Both the position numbers and the translations under genes were made by a program. 64,000 bases of DNA, taken from contig OZ026844.1 of NCBI GenBank assembly GCA_964023205.1, forward strand, positions 7,128,840 to 7,192,839, read 5' to 3'. The notes beneath the pieces were generated by a model. It made no database searches. It was given only the letters and a program-made list of their open reading frames with translations, and was not told where the DNA came from. Source of the stretch: Lutraria lutraria. Lineage: Eukaryota; Mollusca; Bivalvia; Venerida; Mactridae. This document shows, in pieces, positions 15,901 through 28,619 of this stretch. Each line of letters starts with the position of its first letter. The first letter of the stretch is position 1.

Positions 15901-17295
15901 TCTCCTTAAGCGCTGTTGGTACATGAATGCAACTTTATTTACAAGTAGTTGGCATGGACAGAAGTCAGTAGCAAGGTTGAATTTGCTATGCTCTGCTTAC
16001 TTTTGACTTTATTGAAATTCTAGAAATGACCATGTCCGAGGAAAATCTCAGTGAGTTGCTGAACATCTTTGATTTGCAATATCTCTACCATTATTTGGTC
16101 TTCAACATTGAAACTGCACATGCTAGTAATGGACATCCCTGAAAACCAGGGACACAAAAGGCGTGGCCATGCTTCGTTTACCTTGGAAGTTATCAAAATT
16201 TTAGAAATGGCAGTTTGAGAGAAAATTTACTTGTGCGGGTGCTTTACGACAAATTTTTATCTTTCATTTACTCTTTAATTGTAGATAGTACAAACTAAAC
16301 GTGGGACCATTACAGACAAGTAATATACATCAATGGAAATCTGTGGTGAAAGCAGATTTGGTATGGTATGGTAACTTTTGGTGTTATTACATTTCTAGAA
16401 TATCCTGGCGTCAGGATTTTATGACAAATCTATTTTTTTATTTTCTCCTTAAGCGCTGTTGGTACATGAATCCAACTTTATTTACAAGTAGTTGGCATGG
16501 ACAGAAGTCTGTAGCAAGGTTGAATTTGCTATGCTCTGCTTACTTTTGACTTTATTGAAATTCTAGAAATGACCGTCTCCGAGGAAAAACTCAGTGAGTT
16601 GCTGAACATCTTTGATTTGCAATATCTCTACCATTATTTGGTCTTCAGCATTGAAACTGCACATGATAGTAATGGACATCCCTGAAAATCAGGGACACAA
16701 AAGGCGTGGCCATGCTTCGTTTAGCTTAGAAGTTATTAACATTTTAGAAATGGCAGTTTGAGAGAAAATTTACTTGCGCGGGTGCTTTACGACAAATTTT
16801 TATCTTTCATTTACTCTTTAATTGTAGATAGTACAGACATGGGACCATTACAGACAAGTAATATACATCGATGGAAATCTGTGGTGAAAGCAGATTTGGT
16901 ATGGTATGGTTACTTTTGGTGTTATTACTTTTCTAGAATATCCTGGCGTCAGGATTTTACGACAAATCTAATTTTTTATTTTCTCCTTAAGCGCTGTTGG
17001 TACATGAATGCAACTTTATTTACAAGTAGTTGGCATGGACAGAAGTCAGTAGCAAGGTTGAATTTGCTATGCTCTGCTTACTTTTGACTTTATTGAAATT
17101 CTAGAAATGACCATATCCGAGGAAAATCTCAGTGAGTTGCTGAACATCTTTGATTTGCAATATCTCTACCATTATTTGGTCTTCAACATTGAAACTGCAC
17201 ATGCTAGTAATGGACATCCCTGAAAACCAGGGACACAAAAGGCGTGGCCATGCTTCGTTTACCTTGGAAGTTATTAAAATTTTAGAAATGGCAGT
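12981..17295 (+). repeat. 8-monomer higher-order repeat, copy 3 (4,315 bp), with recombinant end
   Basis: The A-B-C-D-E-F-E-G order repeats again. The last monomer (from 16758) begins as type G but ends with the D-type tail: ACCATATCCGAGG near 17,110 matches the D tail near 14,947, and the downstream CAACATTGAAACT also matches. The copy is therefore hybrid at its right end and is followed by an extra E-F pair. This is the expected product of unequal exchange between misaligned G and D monomers. Confidence 0.9.
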
Positions 17296-18377
17296 TTGAG
17301 AGAAAATTTACTTGTGCGGGTGCTTTACGACAAATTTTTATCTTTCATTTACTCTTTAATTGTAGATAGTACAAACTAAACGTGGGACCATTACAGACAA
17401 GTAATATACATCAATGGAAATCTGTGGTGAAAGCAGATTTGGTATGGTATGGTAACTTTTGGTGTTATTACATTTCTAGAATATCCTGGCGTCAGGATTT
17501 TATGACAAATCTATTTTTTTATTTTCTCCTTAAGCGCTGTTGGTACATGAATCCAACTTTATTTACAAGTAGTTGGCATGGACAGAAGTCTGTAGCAAGG
17601 TTGAATTTGCTATGCTCTGCTTACTTTTGACTTTATTGAAATTCTAGAAATGACCATGTCCGAGGAAAATCTCAGTGAGTTGCTGAACATCTTTGATTTG
17701 CAATATCTCTACCATTATTTGGTCTTCAGCATTGAAACTGCACATGATAGTAATGGACATCCCTGAAAATCAGGGACACAAAAGGCGTTGCCATGCTTCG
17801 TTTAGCTTGGAAGTTATTAACATTTTAGAAATGGCAGTTTGAGAGAAAATTTACTTGCGCGGGTGCTTTACGTCAATTTTTTATCTTTCATTTACTCTTT
17901 AATTGTAGATAGTACAGACATGGGACCATTACAGACAAGTAATATACATCAATGGAAATCTGTGGTGAAAGCAGATTTGGTATGGTATGGTAACTTTTGG
18001 TGTTATTACATTTCTAGAATATCCTGGCGTCAGGATTTTATGACAAATCTATTTTTTTATTTTTCTCCTTAAGCGCTGTTGGTACATGAATGCAACTTTA
18101 TTTACAAGTAGTTGGCATGGACAGAAGTCAGTAGCAAGGTTGAATTTGCTATGCTCTGCTTACTTTTGACTTTATTGAAATTCTAGAAATGACCGTCTCC
18201 GAGGAAAAACTCAGTGAGTTGCTGAACATCTTTGATTTGCAATATCTCTACCATTATTTGGTCTTTAGCATTGAAACTTCACATGCTAGTAATGGACATA
18301 CCTGAAAATCAGGGACACAAAAGGCGTTGCCATGCTTCGTTTAGCTTGGAAGTTATTAACATTTTAGAAATGGCAGT
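17296..18377 (+). repeat. Inserted E-F monomer pair ending in a hybrid F/G monomer
   Basis: After the G/D hybrid come an E monomer (17296) and an F monomer (17839). The F monomer ends with the G-type tail (GTCTTTAGC, AAACTTCAC, GGACATACCTG at about 18,262-18,303). An H monomer at 18378 follows, as it does after G in copies 1 and 2. The two hybrid junctions bracket the added E-F pair and locate exchange points inside monomers. Confidence 0.85.
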
Positions 18378-19453
18378 TTGAGAGAAAATTTACTTGCGCG
18401 GGTGCTTTACGTCAATTTTTTATCTTTCATTTACTCTTTAATTGTAGATAGTACAGACATGGGACCATTACAGACAAGTAATATACATCAATGGAAATCT
18501 GTGGTGAAAGCAGATTTGGTATGGTATGGTAACTTTTGGTGTTATTACATTTCTAGAATATCCTGGCGTCAGGATTTTATGACAAATCTAATTTTTTATT
18601 TTCTCCTTAAGCGCTGTTGGTACATGAATGCAACTTTATTTACAAGTAGTTGGCATGGACAGAAGTCAGTGGCAAGGTTGAATATGCTATGCTCTGCTTA
18701 CTTTTGACTTTATTGAAATTCTAGAAATGACCATGTCCGAGGAAAATCTCAGTGAGTTGCTGAACATCTTTGATTTGCAATATCTCTACCATTATTTGGT
18801 CTTCAGCATTTAAAATGCACATGCTAGTAATGGATATCCCTGAAAATCTGGGCCCCAAAAGGTGTGGCCATGCTTCGTTTACCTTGGAAGTTATTAACAT
18901 TTTAGAAATGGCAGTTTGAGAGAAAATTTACTTGCGCGGGTGCTTTACGACAAATTTTTATCTTTCATTTACTCTTTAATTGTAGATAGTACAAACGTGG
19001 GACCATTACAGACAAGTAATATACATCAATGGAAATCTGTGGTGAAAGCAGATTTGGTATGGTATGGTTACTTTTGGTGTTATTACATTTCTAGAATATC
19101 CTGGCGTCAGGATTTTATGACAAATCTATTTTTTTATTTTCTCCTTAAGCGCTGTTGGTACATGAATCCAACTTTATTTACAAGTAGTTGGCATGGACAG
19201 AAGTCTGTAGCAAGGTTGAATTTGCTATGCTCTGCTTACTTTTGACTTTATTGAAATTCTAGAAATGACCGTCTCCGAGGAAAAACTCAGTGAGTTGCTG
19301 AACATCTTTGATTTGCAATATCTCTACCATTATTTGGTCTTCAGCATTGAAACTGCACATGCTAGTAATGGACATCCCTGAAAATCAGGGACACAAAAGG
19401 CGTGGCCATGCTTCGTTTAGCTTGGAAGTTATTAACATTTTAGAAATGGCAGT

Positions 19454-22148
19454 TTGAGAGAAAATTTACTTGCGCGGGTGCTTTACGTCAATTTTTTATC
19501 TTTCATTTACTCTTTAATTGTAGATAGTACAGACATGGGACCATTACAGACAAGTAATATACATCAATGGAAATCTGTGGTGAAAGCAGATTTGGTATGG
19601 TATGGTAACTTTTGGTGTTATTACATTTCTAGAATATCCTGGCGTCAGGATTTTATGACAAATCTATTTTTTTATTTTCTCCTTAAGCGCTGTTGGTACA
19701 TGAATGCAACTTTATTTACAAGTAGTTGGCATGGACAGAAGTCAGTAGCAAGGTTGAATTTGCTATGCTCTGCTTACTTTTGACTTTATTGAAATTCTAG
19801 AAATGACCATGTCCGAGGAAAATCTCAGTGAGTTGCTGAACATCTTTGATTTGCAATATCTCTACCATTATTTGGTCTTCAACATTGAAACTGCACATGC
19901 TAGTAATGGACATCCCTGAAAACCAGGGACACAAAAGGCGTGGCCATGCTTCGTTTACCTTGGAAGTTATTAAAATTTTAGAAATGGCAGTTTGAGAGAA
20001 AATTTACTTGCGCGGGTACTTTACGACAAATTTTTATCTTTCATTTACTCTTTAATTGTAGATAGTACAAACTAAACGTGGGACCATTACAGACAAGTAA
20101 TATACATCAATGGAAATCTGTGGTGAAAGCAGATTTGGTATGGTATGGTAACTTTTGGTGTTATTACATTTCTAGAATATCCTGGCGTCAGGATTTTATG
20201 ACAAATCTATTTTTTTATTTTCTCCTTAAGCGCTGTTGGTACATGAATCCAACTTTATTTACAAGTAGTTGGCATGGACAGAAGTCAGTGGCAAGGTTGA
20301 ATTTGCTATGCTCTGCTTACTTTTGACTTTATTGAAATTCTAGAAATGACCGTCTCCGAGGAAAATCTCAGTGAGTTGCTGAACATCTTTGATTTGCAAT
20401 ATCTCTACCATTATTTGGTCTTTAGCATTGAAACTGCACATGCTAGTAATAGACATCCCTGAAAACCAGGGACACAAAAGGCGTGGCCATGCTTCGTTTA
20501 GCTTGGAAGTTATTAACATTTTAGAAATGGCAGTTTGAGAGAAAATTTACTTGCGCGGGTGCTTTACGACAAATTTTTATCTTTCATTTACTCTTTAATT
20601 GTAGATAGTACAGACATATGACCATTACAGACAAGTAATATACATCAATGAAAATCTGTGGTGAAAGCAGATTTGGTATGGTATGGTTACTTTTGGTGTT
20701 ATTACATTTCTAGAATATCCTGGCGTCAAGATTTTATGACAAATCTAATTTTTTATTTTCTCCTTAAGCGCTGTTGGTACATGAATGCAACTTTATTTAC
20801 AAGTAGTTGGCATGGACAGAAGTCAGTGGCAAGGTTGAATATGCTATGCTCTGCTTACTTTTGACTTTATTGAAATTCTAGAAATGACCATGTCCGAGGA
20901 AAATCTCAGTGAGTTGCTGAACATCTTTGATTTGCAATATCTCTACCATTATTTGGTCTTCAGCATTTAAAATGCACATGATAGTAATGGATATCCCTGA
21001 AAATCTGGGCCCCAAAAGGTGTGGCCATGCTTCGTTTAGCTTGGAAGTTATTAACATTTTAGAAATGGCAGTTTGAGAGAAAATTTACTTGCGCGGGTGC
21101 TTTACGACAAATTTTTATCTTTCATTTACTCTTTAATTGTAGATAGTACAAACGTGGGACCATTACAGACAAGTAATATACATCAATGGAAATCTGTGGT
21201 GAAAGCAGATTTGGTATGGTATGGTAACTTTTGGTGTAATAACATTTCTAGAATATCCTGGCGTCAGGATTTTATGACAAATCTATTTTTTTATTTTCTC
21301 CTTAAGCGCTGTTGGTACATGAATCCAACTTTATTTACAAGTAGTTGGCATGGACAGAAGTCTGTAGCAAGGTTGAATTTGCTATGCTCTGCTTACTTTT
21401 GACTTTATTGAAATTCTAGAAATGACCGTCTCCGAGGAAAAACTCAGTGAGTTGCTGAACATCTTTGATTTGCAATATCTCTACCATTATTTGGTCTTCA
21501 GCATTGAAACTGCACATGATAGTAATGGACATCCCTGAAAATCAGGGACACAAAAGGCGTGGCCATGCTTCGTTTAGCTTGGAAGTTATTAACATTTTAG
21601 AAATGGCAGTTTGAGAGAAAATTTACTTGCGCGGGTGCTTTACGACAAATTTTTATCTTTCATTTACTCTTTAATTGTAGATAGTACAGACATGGGACCA
21701 TTACAGACAAGTAATATACATCGATGGAAATCTGTGGTGAAAGCAGATTTGGTATGGTATGGTTACTTTTGGTGTTATTACATTTCTAGAATATCCTGGC
21801 GTCAGGATTTTACGACAAATCTAATTTTTTATTTTCTCCTTAAGCGCTGTTGGTACATGAATGCAACTTTATTTACAAGTAGTTGGCATGGACAGAAGTC
21901 AGTAGCAAGGTTGAATTTGCTATGCTCTGCTTACTTTTGACTTTATTGAAATTCTAGAAATGACCGTCTCCGAGGAAAAACTCAGTGAGTTGCTGAACAT
22001 CTTTGATTTGCAATATCTCTACCATTATTTGGTCTTTAGCATTGAAACTGCACATGCTAGTAATGGACATACCTGAAAATCAGGGACACAAAAGGCGTTG
22101 CCATGCTTCGTTTAGCTTGGAAGTTATTAACATTTTAGAAATGGCAGT
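19454..22148 (+). repeat. 5-monomer higher-order repeat D-E-B-I-A, copy 1 (2,695 bp)
   Basis: The monomers start at 19454, 19992, 20535, 21073 and 21611. The same order follows immediately at 22149 with an identical period of 2,695 bp. This is a second higher-order register in the same array, built from the same monomer types as the 8-mer but in a different order. Confidence 0.9.
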
Positions 22149-24843
22149 TTGAGAGAAAATTTACTTGCGCGGGTGCTTTACGTCAATTTTTTATCTTTCA
22201 TTTACTCTTTAATTGTAGATAGTACAGACATGGGACCATTACAGACAAGTAATATACATCAATGGAAATCTGTGGTGAAAGCAGATTTGGTATGGTATGG
22301 TAACTTTTGGTGTTATTACATTTCTAGAATATCCTGGCGTCAGGATTTTATGACAAATCTATTTTTTTATTTTCTCCTTAAGCGCTGTTGGTACATGAAT
22401 GCAACTTTATTTACTAGTAGTTGGCATGGACAGAAGTCAGTAGCAAGGTTGAATTTGCTATGCTCTGCTTACTTTTGACTTTATTGAAATTCTAGAAATG
22501 ACGATGTTCGAGGAAAATCTCAGTGAGTTGCTGAACATCTTTGATTTGCAATATCTCTACCATTATTTGGTCTTTAGCATTGAAACTGCACATGCTAGTA
22601 ATGGACATCCCTGAAAATCAGGGACACAAAAGGCGTGGCCATGCTTCGTTTAGCTTGGAAGTTATTAAAATTTTAGAAATGGCAGTTTGAGAGAAAATTT
22701 ACTTGCGCGGGTGTTTTACGACAAATTTTTATCTTTCATTTACTCTTTAATTGTAGATAGTACAAACTAAACGTGGGACCATTACAGACAAGTAATATAC
22801 ATCAATGGAAATCTGTGGTGAAAGCAGATTTGGTATGGTATGGTAACTTTTGGTGTTATTACATTTCTAGAATATCCTGGCGTCAGGATTTTATGACAAA
22901 TCTATTTTTTTATTTTCTCCTTAAGCGCTGTTGGTACATGAATCCAACTTTATTTACAAGTAGTTGGCATGGACAGAAGTCAGTGGCAAGGTTGAATTTG
23001 CTATGCTCTGCTTACTTTTGACTTTATTGAAATTCTAGAAATGACCGTCTCCGAGGAAAATCTCAGTGAGTTGCTGAACATCTTTGATTTGCAATATCTC
23101 TAGCATTATTTGGTCTTCAGCATTGAAACTGCACATGCTAGTAATGGACATCCCTGAAAACCAGGGACACAAAAGGCGTGGCCATGCTTCGTTTAGCTTG
23201 GAAGTTATTAACATTTTAGAAATGGCAGTTTGAGAGAAAATTTACTTGCGCGGGTGCTTTACGACAAATTTTTATCTTTCATTTACTCTTTAATTGTAGA
23301 TAGTACAGACATATGACCATTACAGACAAGTAATATACATCAATGAAAATCTGTGGTGAAAGCAGATTTGGTATGGTATGGTTACTTTTGGTGTTATTAC
23401 ATTTCTAGAATATCCTGGCGTCAAGATTTTATGACAAATCTAATTTTTTATTTTCTCCTTAAGCGCTGTTGGTACATGAATGCAACTTTATTTACAAGTA
23501 GTTGGCATGGACAGAAGTCAGTGGCAAGGTTGAATATGCTATGCTCTGCTTACTTTTGACTTTATTGAAATTCTAGAAATGACCATGTCCGAGGAAAATC
23601 TCAGTGAGTTGCTGAACATCTTTGATTTGCAATATCTCTACCATTATTTGGTCTTCAGCATTTAAAATGCACATGATAGTAATGGATATCCCTGAAAATC
23701 TGGGCCCCAAAAGGTGTGGCCATGCTTCGTTTACCTTGGAAGTTATTAACATTTTAGAAATGGCAGTTTGAGAGAAAATTTACTTGCGCGGGTGCTTTAC
23801 GACAAATTTTTATCTTTCATTTACTCTTTAATTGTAGATAGTACAAACGTGGGACCATTACAGACAAGTAATATACATCAATGGAAATCTGTGGTGAAAG
23901 CAGATTTGGTATGGTATGGTAACTTTTGGTGTAATAACATTTCTAGAATATCCTGGCGTCAGGATTTTATGACAAATCTATTTTTTTATTTTCTCCTTAA
24001 GCGCTGTTGGTACATGAATCCAACTTTATTTACAAGTAGTTGGCATGGACAGAAGTCTGTAGCAAGGTTGAATTTGCTATGCTCTGCTTACTTTTGACTT
24101 TATTGAAATTCTAGAAATGACCGTCTCCGAGGAAAAACTCAGTGAGTTGCTGAACATCTTTGATTTGCAATATCTCTACCATTATTTGGTCTTCAGCATT
24201 GAAACTGCACATGCTAGTAATGGACATCCCTGAAAATCAGGGACACAAAAGGCGTGGCCATGCTTCGTTTAGCTTGGAAGTTATTAACATTTTAGAAATG
24301 GCAGTTTGAGAGAAAATTTACTTGCGCGGGTGCTTTACGACAAATTTTTATCTTTCATTTACTCTTTAATTGTAGATAGTACAGACATGGGACCATTACA
24401 GACAAGTAATATACATCGATGGAAATCTGTGGTGAAAGCAGATTTGGTATGGTATGGTTACTTTTGGTGTTATTACATTTCTAGAATATCCTGGCGTCAG
24501 GATTTTACGACAAATCTAATTTTTTATTTTCTCCTTAAGCGCTGTTGGTACATGAATGCAACTTTATTTACAAGTAGTTGGCATGGACAGAAGTCAGTAG
24601 CAAGGTTGAATTTGCTATGCTCTGCTTACTTTTGACTTTATTGAAATTCTAGAAATGACCGTCTCCGAGGAAAATCTCAGTGAGTTGCTGAACATCTTTG
24701 ATTTGCAATATCTCTACCATTATTTGGTCTTTAGCATTGAAACTGCACATGCTAGTAATGGACATACCTGAAAATCAGGGACACAAAAGGCGTTGCCATG
24801 CTTCGTTTAGCTTGGAAGTTATTAACATTTTAGAAATGGCAGT
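22149..24843 (+). repeat. 5-monomer higher-order repeat D-E-B-I-A, copy 2 (2,695 bp)
   Basis: The monomers start at 22149, 22687, 23230, 23768 and 24306, each 2,695 bp after its partner in copy 1. Private changes include ACTAGTAGTTGG near 22,413 and a TAG in CTCTAGCATT near 23,100. A third D follows at 24844, is itself doubled, and continues E-B-I, so the 5-mer register extends partly to about 27,538. Confidence 0.9.
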
Positions 24844-25919
24844 TTGAGAGAAAATTTACTTGCGCGGGTGCTTTACGTCAATTTTTTATCTTTCATTTAC
24901 TCTTTAATTGTAGATAGTACAGACATGGGTCCATTACAGACAAGTAATATACATCAATGGAAATCTGTGGTGAAAGCAGATTTGGTATGGTATGGTAACT
25001 TTTGGTGTTATTACATTTCTAGAATATCCTGGCGTCAGGATTTTATGACAAATCTATTTTTTTATTTTCTCCTTAAGCGCTGTTGGTACATGAATCCAAC
25101 TTTATTTACAAGTAGTTGGCATGGACAGAAGTCAGTAGCAAGGTTGAATTTGCTATGCTCTGCTTACTTTTGACTTTATTGAAATTCTAGAAATGACCAT
25201 GTTCGAGGAAAATCTCAGTGAGTTGCTGAACATCTTTGATTTGCAATATCTCTACCATTATTTGGTCTTCAACATTGAAACTGCACATGCTAGTAATGGA
25301 CATCCCTGACAACCAGGGACACAAAAGGCGTTGCCATGCTTCGTTTAGCTTGGAAGTTATTAACATTTTAGAAATGGCAGTTTGAGAGAAAATTTACTTG
25401 CGCGGGTGCTTTACGTCAATTTTTTATCTTTCATTTACTCTTTAATTGTAGATAGTACAGACATGGGTCCATTACAGACAAGTAATATACATCAATGGAA
25501 ATCTGTGGTGAAAGCAGATTTGGTATGGTATGGTAACTTTTGGTGTTATTACATTTCTAGAATATCCTGGCGTCAGGATTTTATGACAAATCTATTTTTT
25601 TATTTTCTCCTTAAGCGCTGTTGGTACATGAATCCAACTTTATTTACAAGTAGTTGGCATGGACAGAAGTCAGTAGCAAGGTTGAATTTGCTATGCTCTG
25701 CTTACTTTTGACTTTATTGAAATTCTAGAAATGACCATGTTCGAGGAAAATCTCAGTGAGTTGCTGAACATCTTTGATTTGCAATATCTCTACCATTATT
25801 TGGTCTTCAACATTGAAACTGCACATGCTAGTAATGGACATCCCTGACAACCAGGGACACAAAAGGCGTGGCCATGCTTCGTTTACCTTGGAAGTTATTA
25901 AAATTTTAGAAATGGCAGT
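24844..25919 (+). repeat. Adjacent duplicate D monomers
   Basis: The two consecutive 538-bp D monomers (24844 and 25382) share private variants: ATGGGTCCATTACAG, GACCATGTTCGAGG and CCCTGACAACCAGGG. They are almost identical to each other, so this looks like a very recent single-monomer duplication within the 5-mer register. Confidence 0.85.
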
Positions 25920-27000
25920 TTGAGAGAAAATTTACTTGCGCGGGTGCTTTACGACAAATTTTTATCTTTCATTTACTCTTTAATTGTAGATAGTACAAAC
26001 TAAACGTGGGACCATTACAGACAAGTAATATACATCAATGGAAATCTGTGGTGAAAGCAGATTTGGTATGGTATGGTAACTTTTGGTGTTATTACATTTC
26101 TAGAATATCCTGGCGTCAGGATTTTATGACAAATCTATTTTTTTATTTTCTCCTTAAGCGCTGTTGGTACATGAATCCAACTTTATTTACAAGTAGTTGG
26201 CATGGACAGAAGTCAGTGGCAAGGTTGAATTTGCTATGCTCTGCTTACTTTTGACTTTATTGAAATTCTAGAAATGACCGTCTCCGAGGAAAATCTCAGT
26301 GAGTTGCTGAACATCTTTGATTTGCAATATCTCTACCATTATTTGGTCTTCAGCATTGAAACTGCACATGCTAGTAATGGACATCCCTGAAAACCAGGGA
26401 CACAAAAGGCGTGGCCATGCTTCGTTTAGCTTGGAAGTTATTAACATTTTAGAAATGGCAGTTTGAGAGAAAATTTACTTGCGCGGGTGCTTTACGACAA
26501 ATTTTTATCTTTCATTTACTCTTTAATTGTAGATAGTACAGACATGGGACCATTACAGACAAGTAATATACATCAATGGAAATCTATGGTGAAAGCAGAT
26601 TTGGTATGGTATGGTTACTTTTGGTGTTATTACATTTCTAGAATATCCTGGCGTCAAGATTTTATGACAAATCTAATTTTTTATTTTCTCCTTAAGCGCT
26701 GTTGGTACATGAATGCAACTTTATTTACAAGTAGTTGGCATGGACAGAAGTCAGTGGCAAGGTTGAATATGCTATGCTCTGCTTACTTTTGACTTTATTG
26801 AAATTCTAGAAATGACCATGTCCGAGGAAAATCTCAGTGAGTTGCTGAACATCTTTGATTTGCAATATCTCTACCATTATTTGGTCTTCAGCATTGAAAC
26901 TGCACATGCTAGTAATGGATATCCCTGAAAATCTGGGCCCCAAAAGGTGTGGCCATGCTTCGTTTACCTTGGAAGTTATTAACATTTTAGAAATGGCAGT

Positions 27001-28619
27001 TTGAGAGAAAATTTACTTGCGCAGGTGCTTTACGACAAATTTTTATCTTTCATTTACTCTTTAATTGTAGATAGTACAAACGTGGGACCATTACAGACAA
27101 GTAATATACATCAATGGAAATCTGTGGTGAAAGCAGATTTGGTATGGTATGGTAACTTTTGGTGTAATAACATTTCTAGAATATCCTGGCGTCAGGATTT
27201 TATGACAAATCTAATTTTTTATTTTCTCCTTAAGCGCTGTTGGTACATGAATCCAACTTTATTTACAAGTAGTTGGCATGGACAGAAGTCAGTAGCAAGG
27301 TTGAATTTGCTATGCTCTGCTTACTTTTCACTTTATTGAAATTCTAGAAATGACCGTCTCCGAGGAAAAACTCAGTGAGTTGCTGAACATCTTTGATTTG
27401 CAATATCTCTACCATTATTTGGTCTTCAGCATTGAAACTGCACATGCTAGTAATGGACATCCCTGAAAATCAGGGACACAAAAGGCGTGGCCATGCTTCG
27501 TTTAGCTTGGAAGTTATTAACATTTTAGAAATGGCAGTTTGAGAGAAAATTTACTTGCGCGGGTGCTTTACGACAAATTTTTATCTTTCATTTACTCTTT
27601 AATTGTAGATAGTACAAACTAAACGTGGGACCATTACAGACAAGTAATATACATCAATGGAAATCTGTGGTGAAAGCAGATTTGGTATGGTATGGTTACT
27701 TTTGGTGTTATTACATTTCTAGAATATCCTGGCGTCAAGATTTTATGACAAATCTAATTTTTTATTTTCTCCTTAAGCGCTGTTGGTACATGAATGCAAC
27801 TTTATTTACAAGTAGTTGGCATGGACAGAAGTCAGTGGCAAGGTTGAATATGCTATGCTCTGCTTACTTTTGACTTTATTGAAATTCTAGAAATGACCAT
27901 GTCCGAGGAAAATCTCAGTGAGTTGCTGAACATCTTTGATTTCCAATATCTCTACCATTATTTGGTCTTCAGCATTTAAAATGCACATGATAGTAATGGA
28001 TATCCCTGAAAATCTGGGCCCCAAAAGGTGTGGCCATGCTTCGTTTACCTTGGAAGTTATTAACATTTTAGAAATGGCAGTTTGAGAGAAAATTTACTTG
28101 CGCGGGTGCTTTACGACAAATTTTTATCTTTCATTTACTCTTTAATTGTAGATAGTACAAACGTGGGACCATTACAGACAAGTAATATACATCAATGGAA
28201 ATCTGTGGTGAAAGCAGATTTGGTATGGTATGGTAACTTTTGGTGTAATAACATTTCTAGAATATCCTGGCGTCAGGATTTTATGACAAATCTATTTTTT
28301 TATTTTCTCCTTAAGCGCTGTTGGTACATGAATCCAACTTTATTTACAAGTAGTTGGCATGGACAGAAGTCTGTAGCAAGGTTGAATTTGCTATGCTCTG
28401 CTTACTTTTGACTTTATTGAAATTCTAGAAATGACCGTCTCCGAGGAAAAACTCAGTGAGTTGCTGAACATCTTTGATTTGCAATATCTCTACCATTATT
28501 TGGTCTTCAGCATTGAAACTGCACATGCTAGTAATGGATATCCCTGAAAATCTGGGCCCCAAAAGGTGTGGCCATGCTTCGTTTACCTTGGAAGTTATTA
28601 ACATTTTAGAAATGGCAGT
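27001..28619 (+). repeat. 3-monomer higher-order repeat I-J-I, copy 1 (1,619 bp)
   Basis: The monomers start at 27001, 27539 and 28082. The first carries TTGCGCAGGTGC and a TTTTCACTTTATTG variant that removes the usual in-frame TGA. The same three monomers repeat directly at 28620. The J monomer has the 5-bp E insertion in its left half and B-like sequence in its right half, so it is itself a hybrid. Confidence 0.9.
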
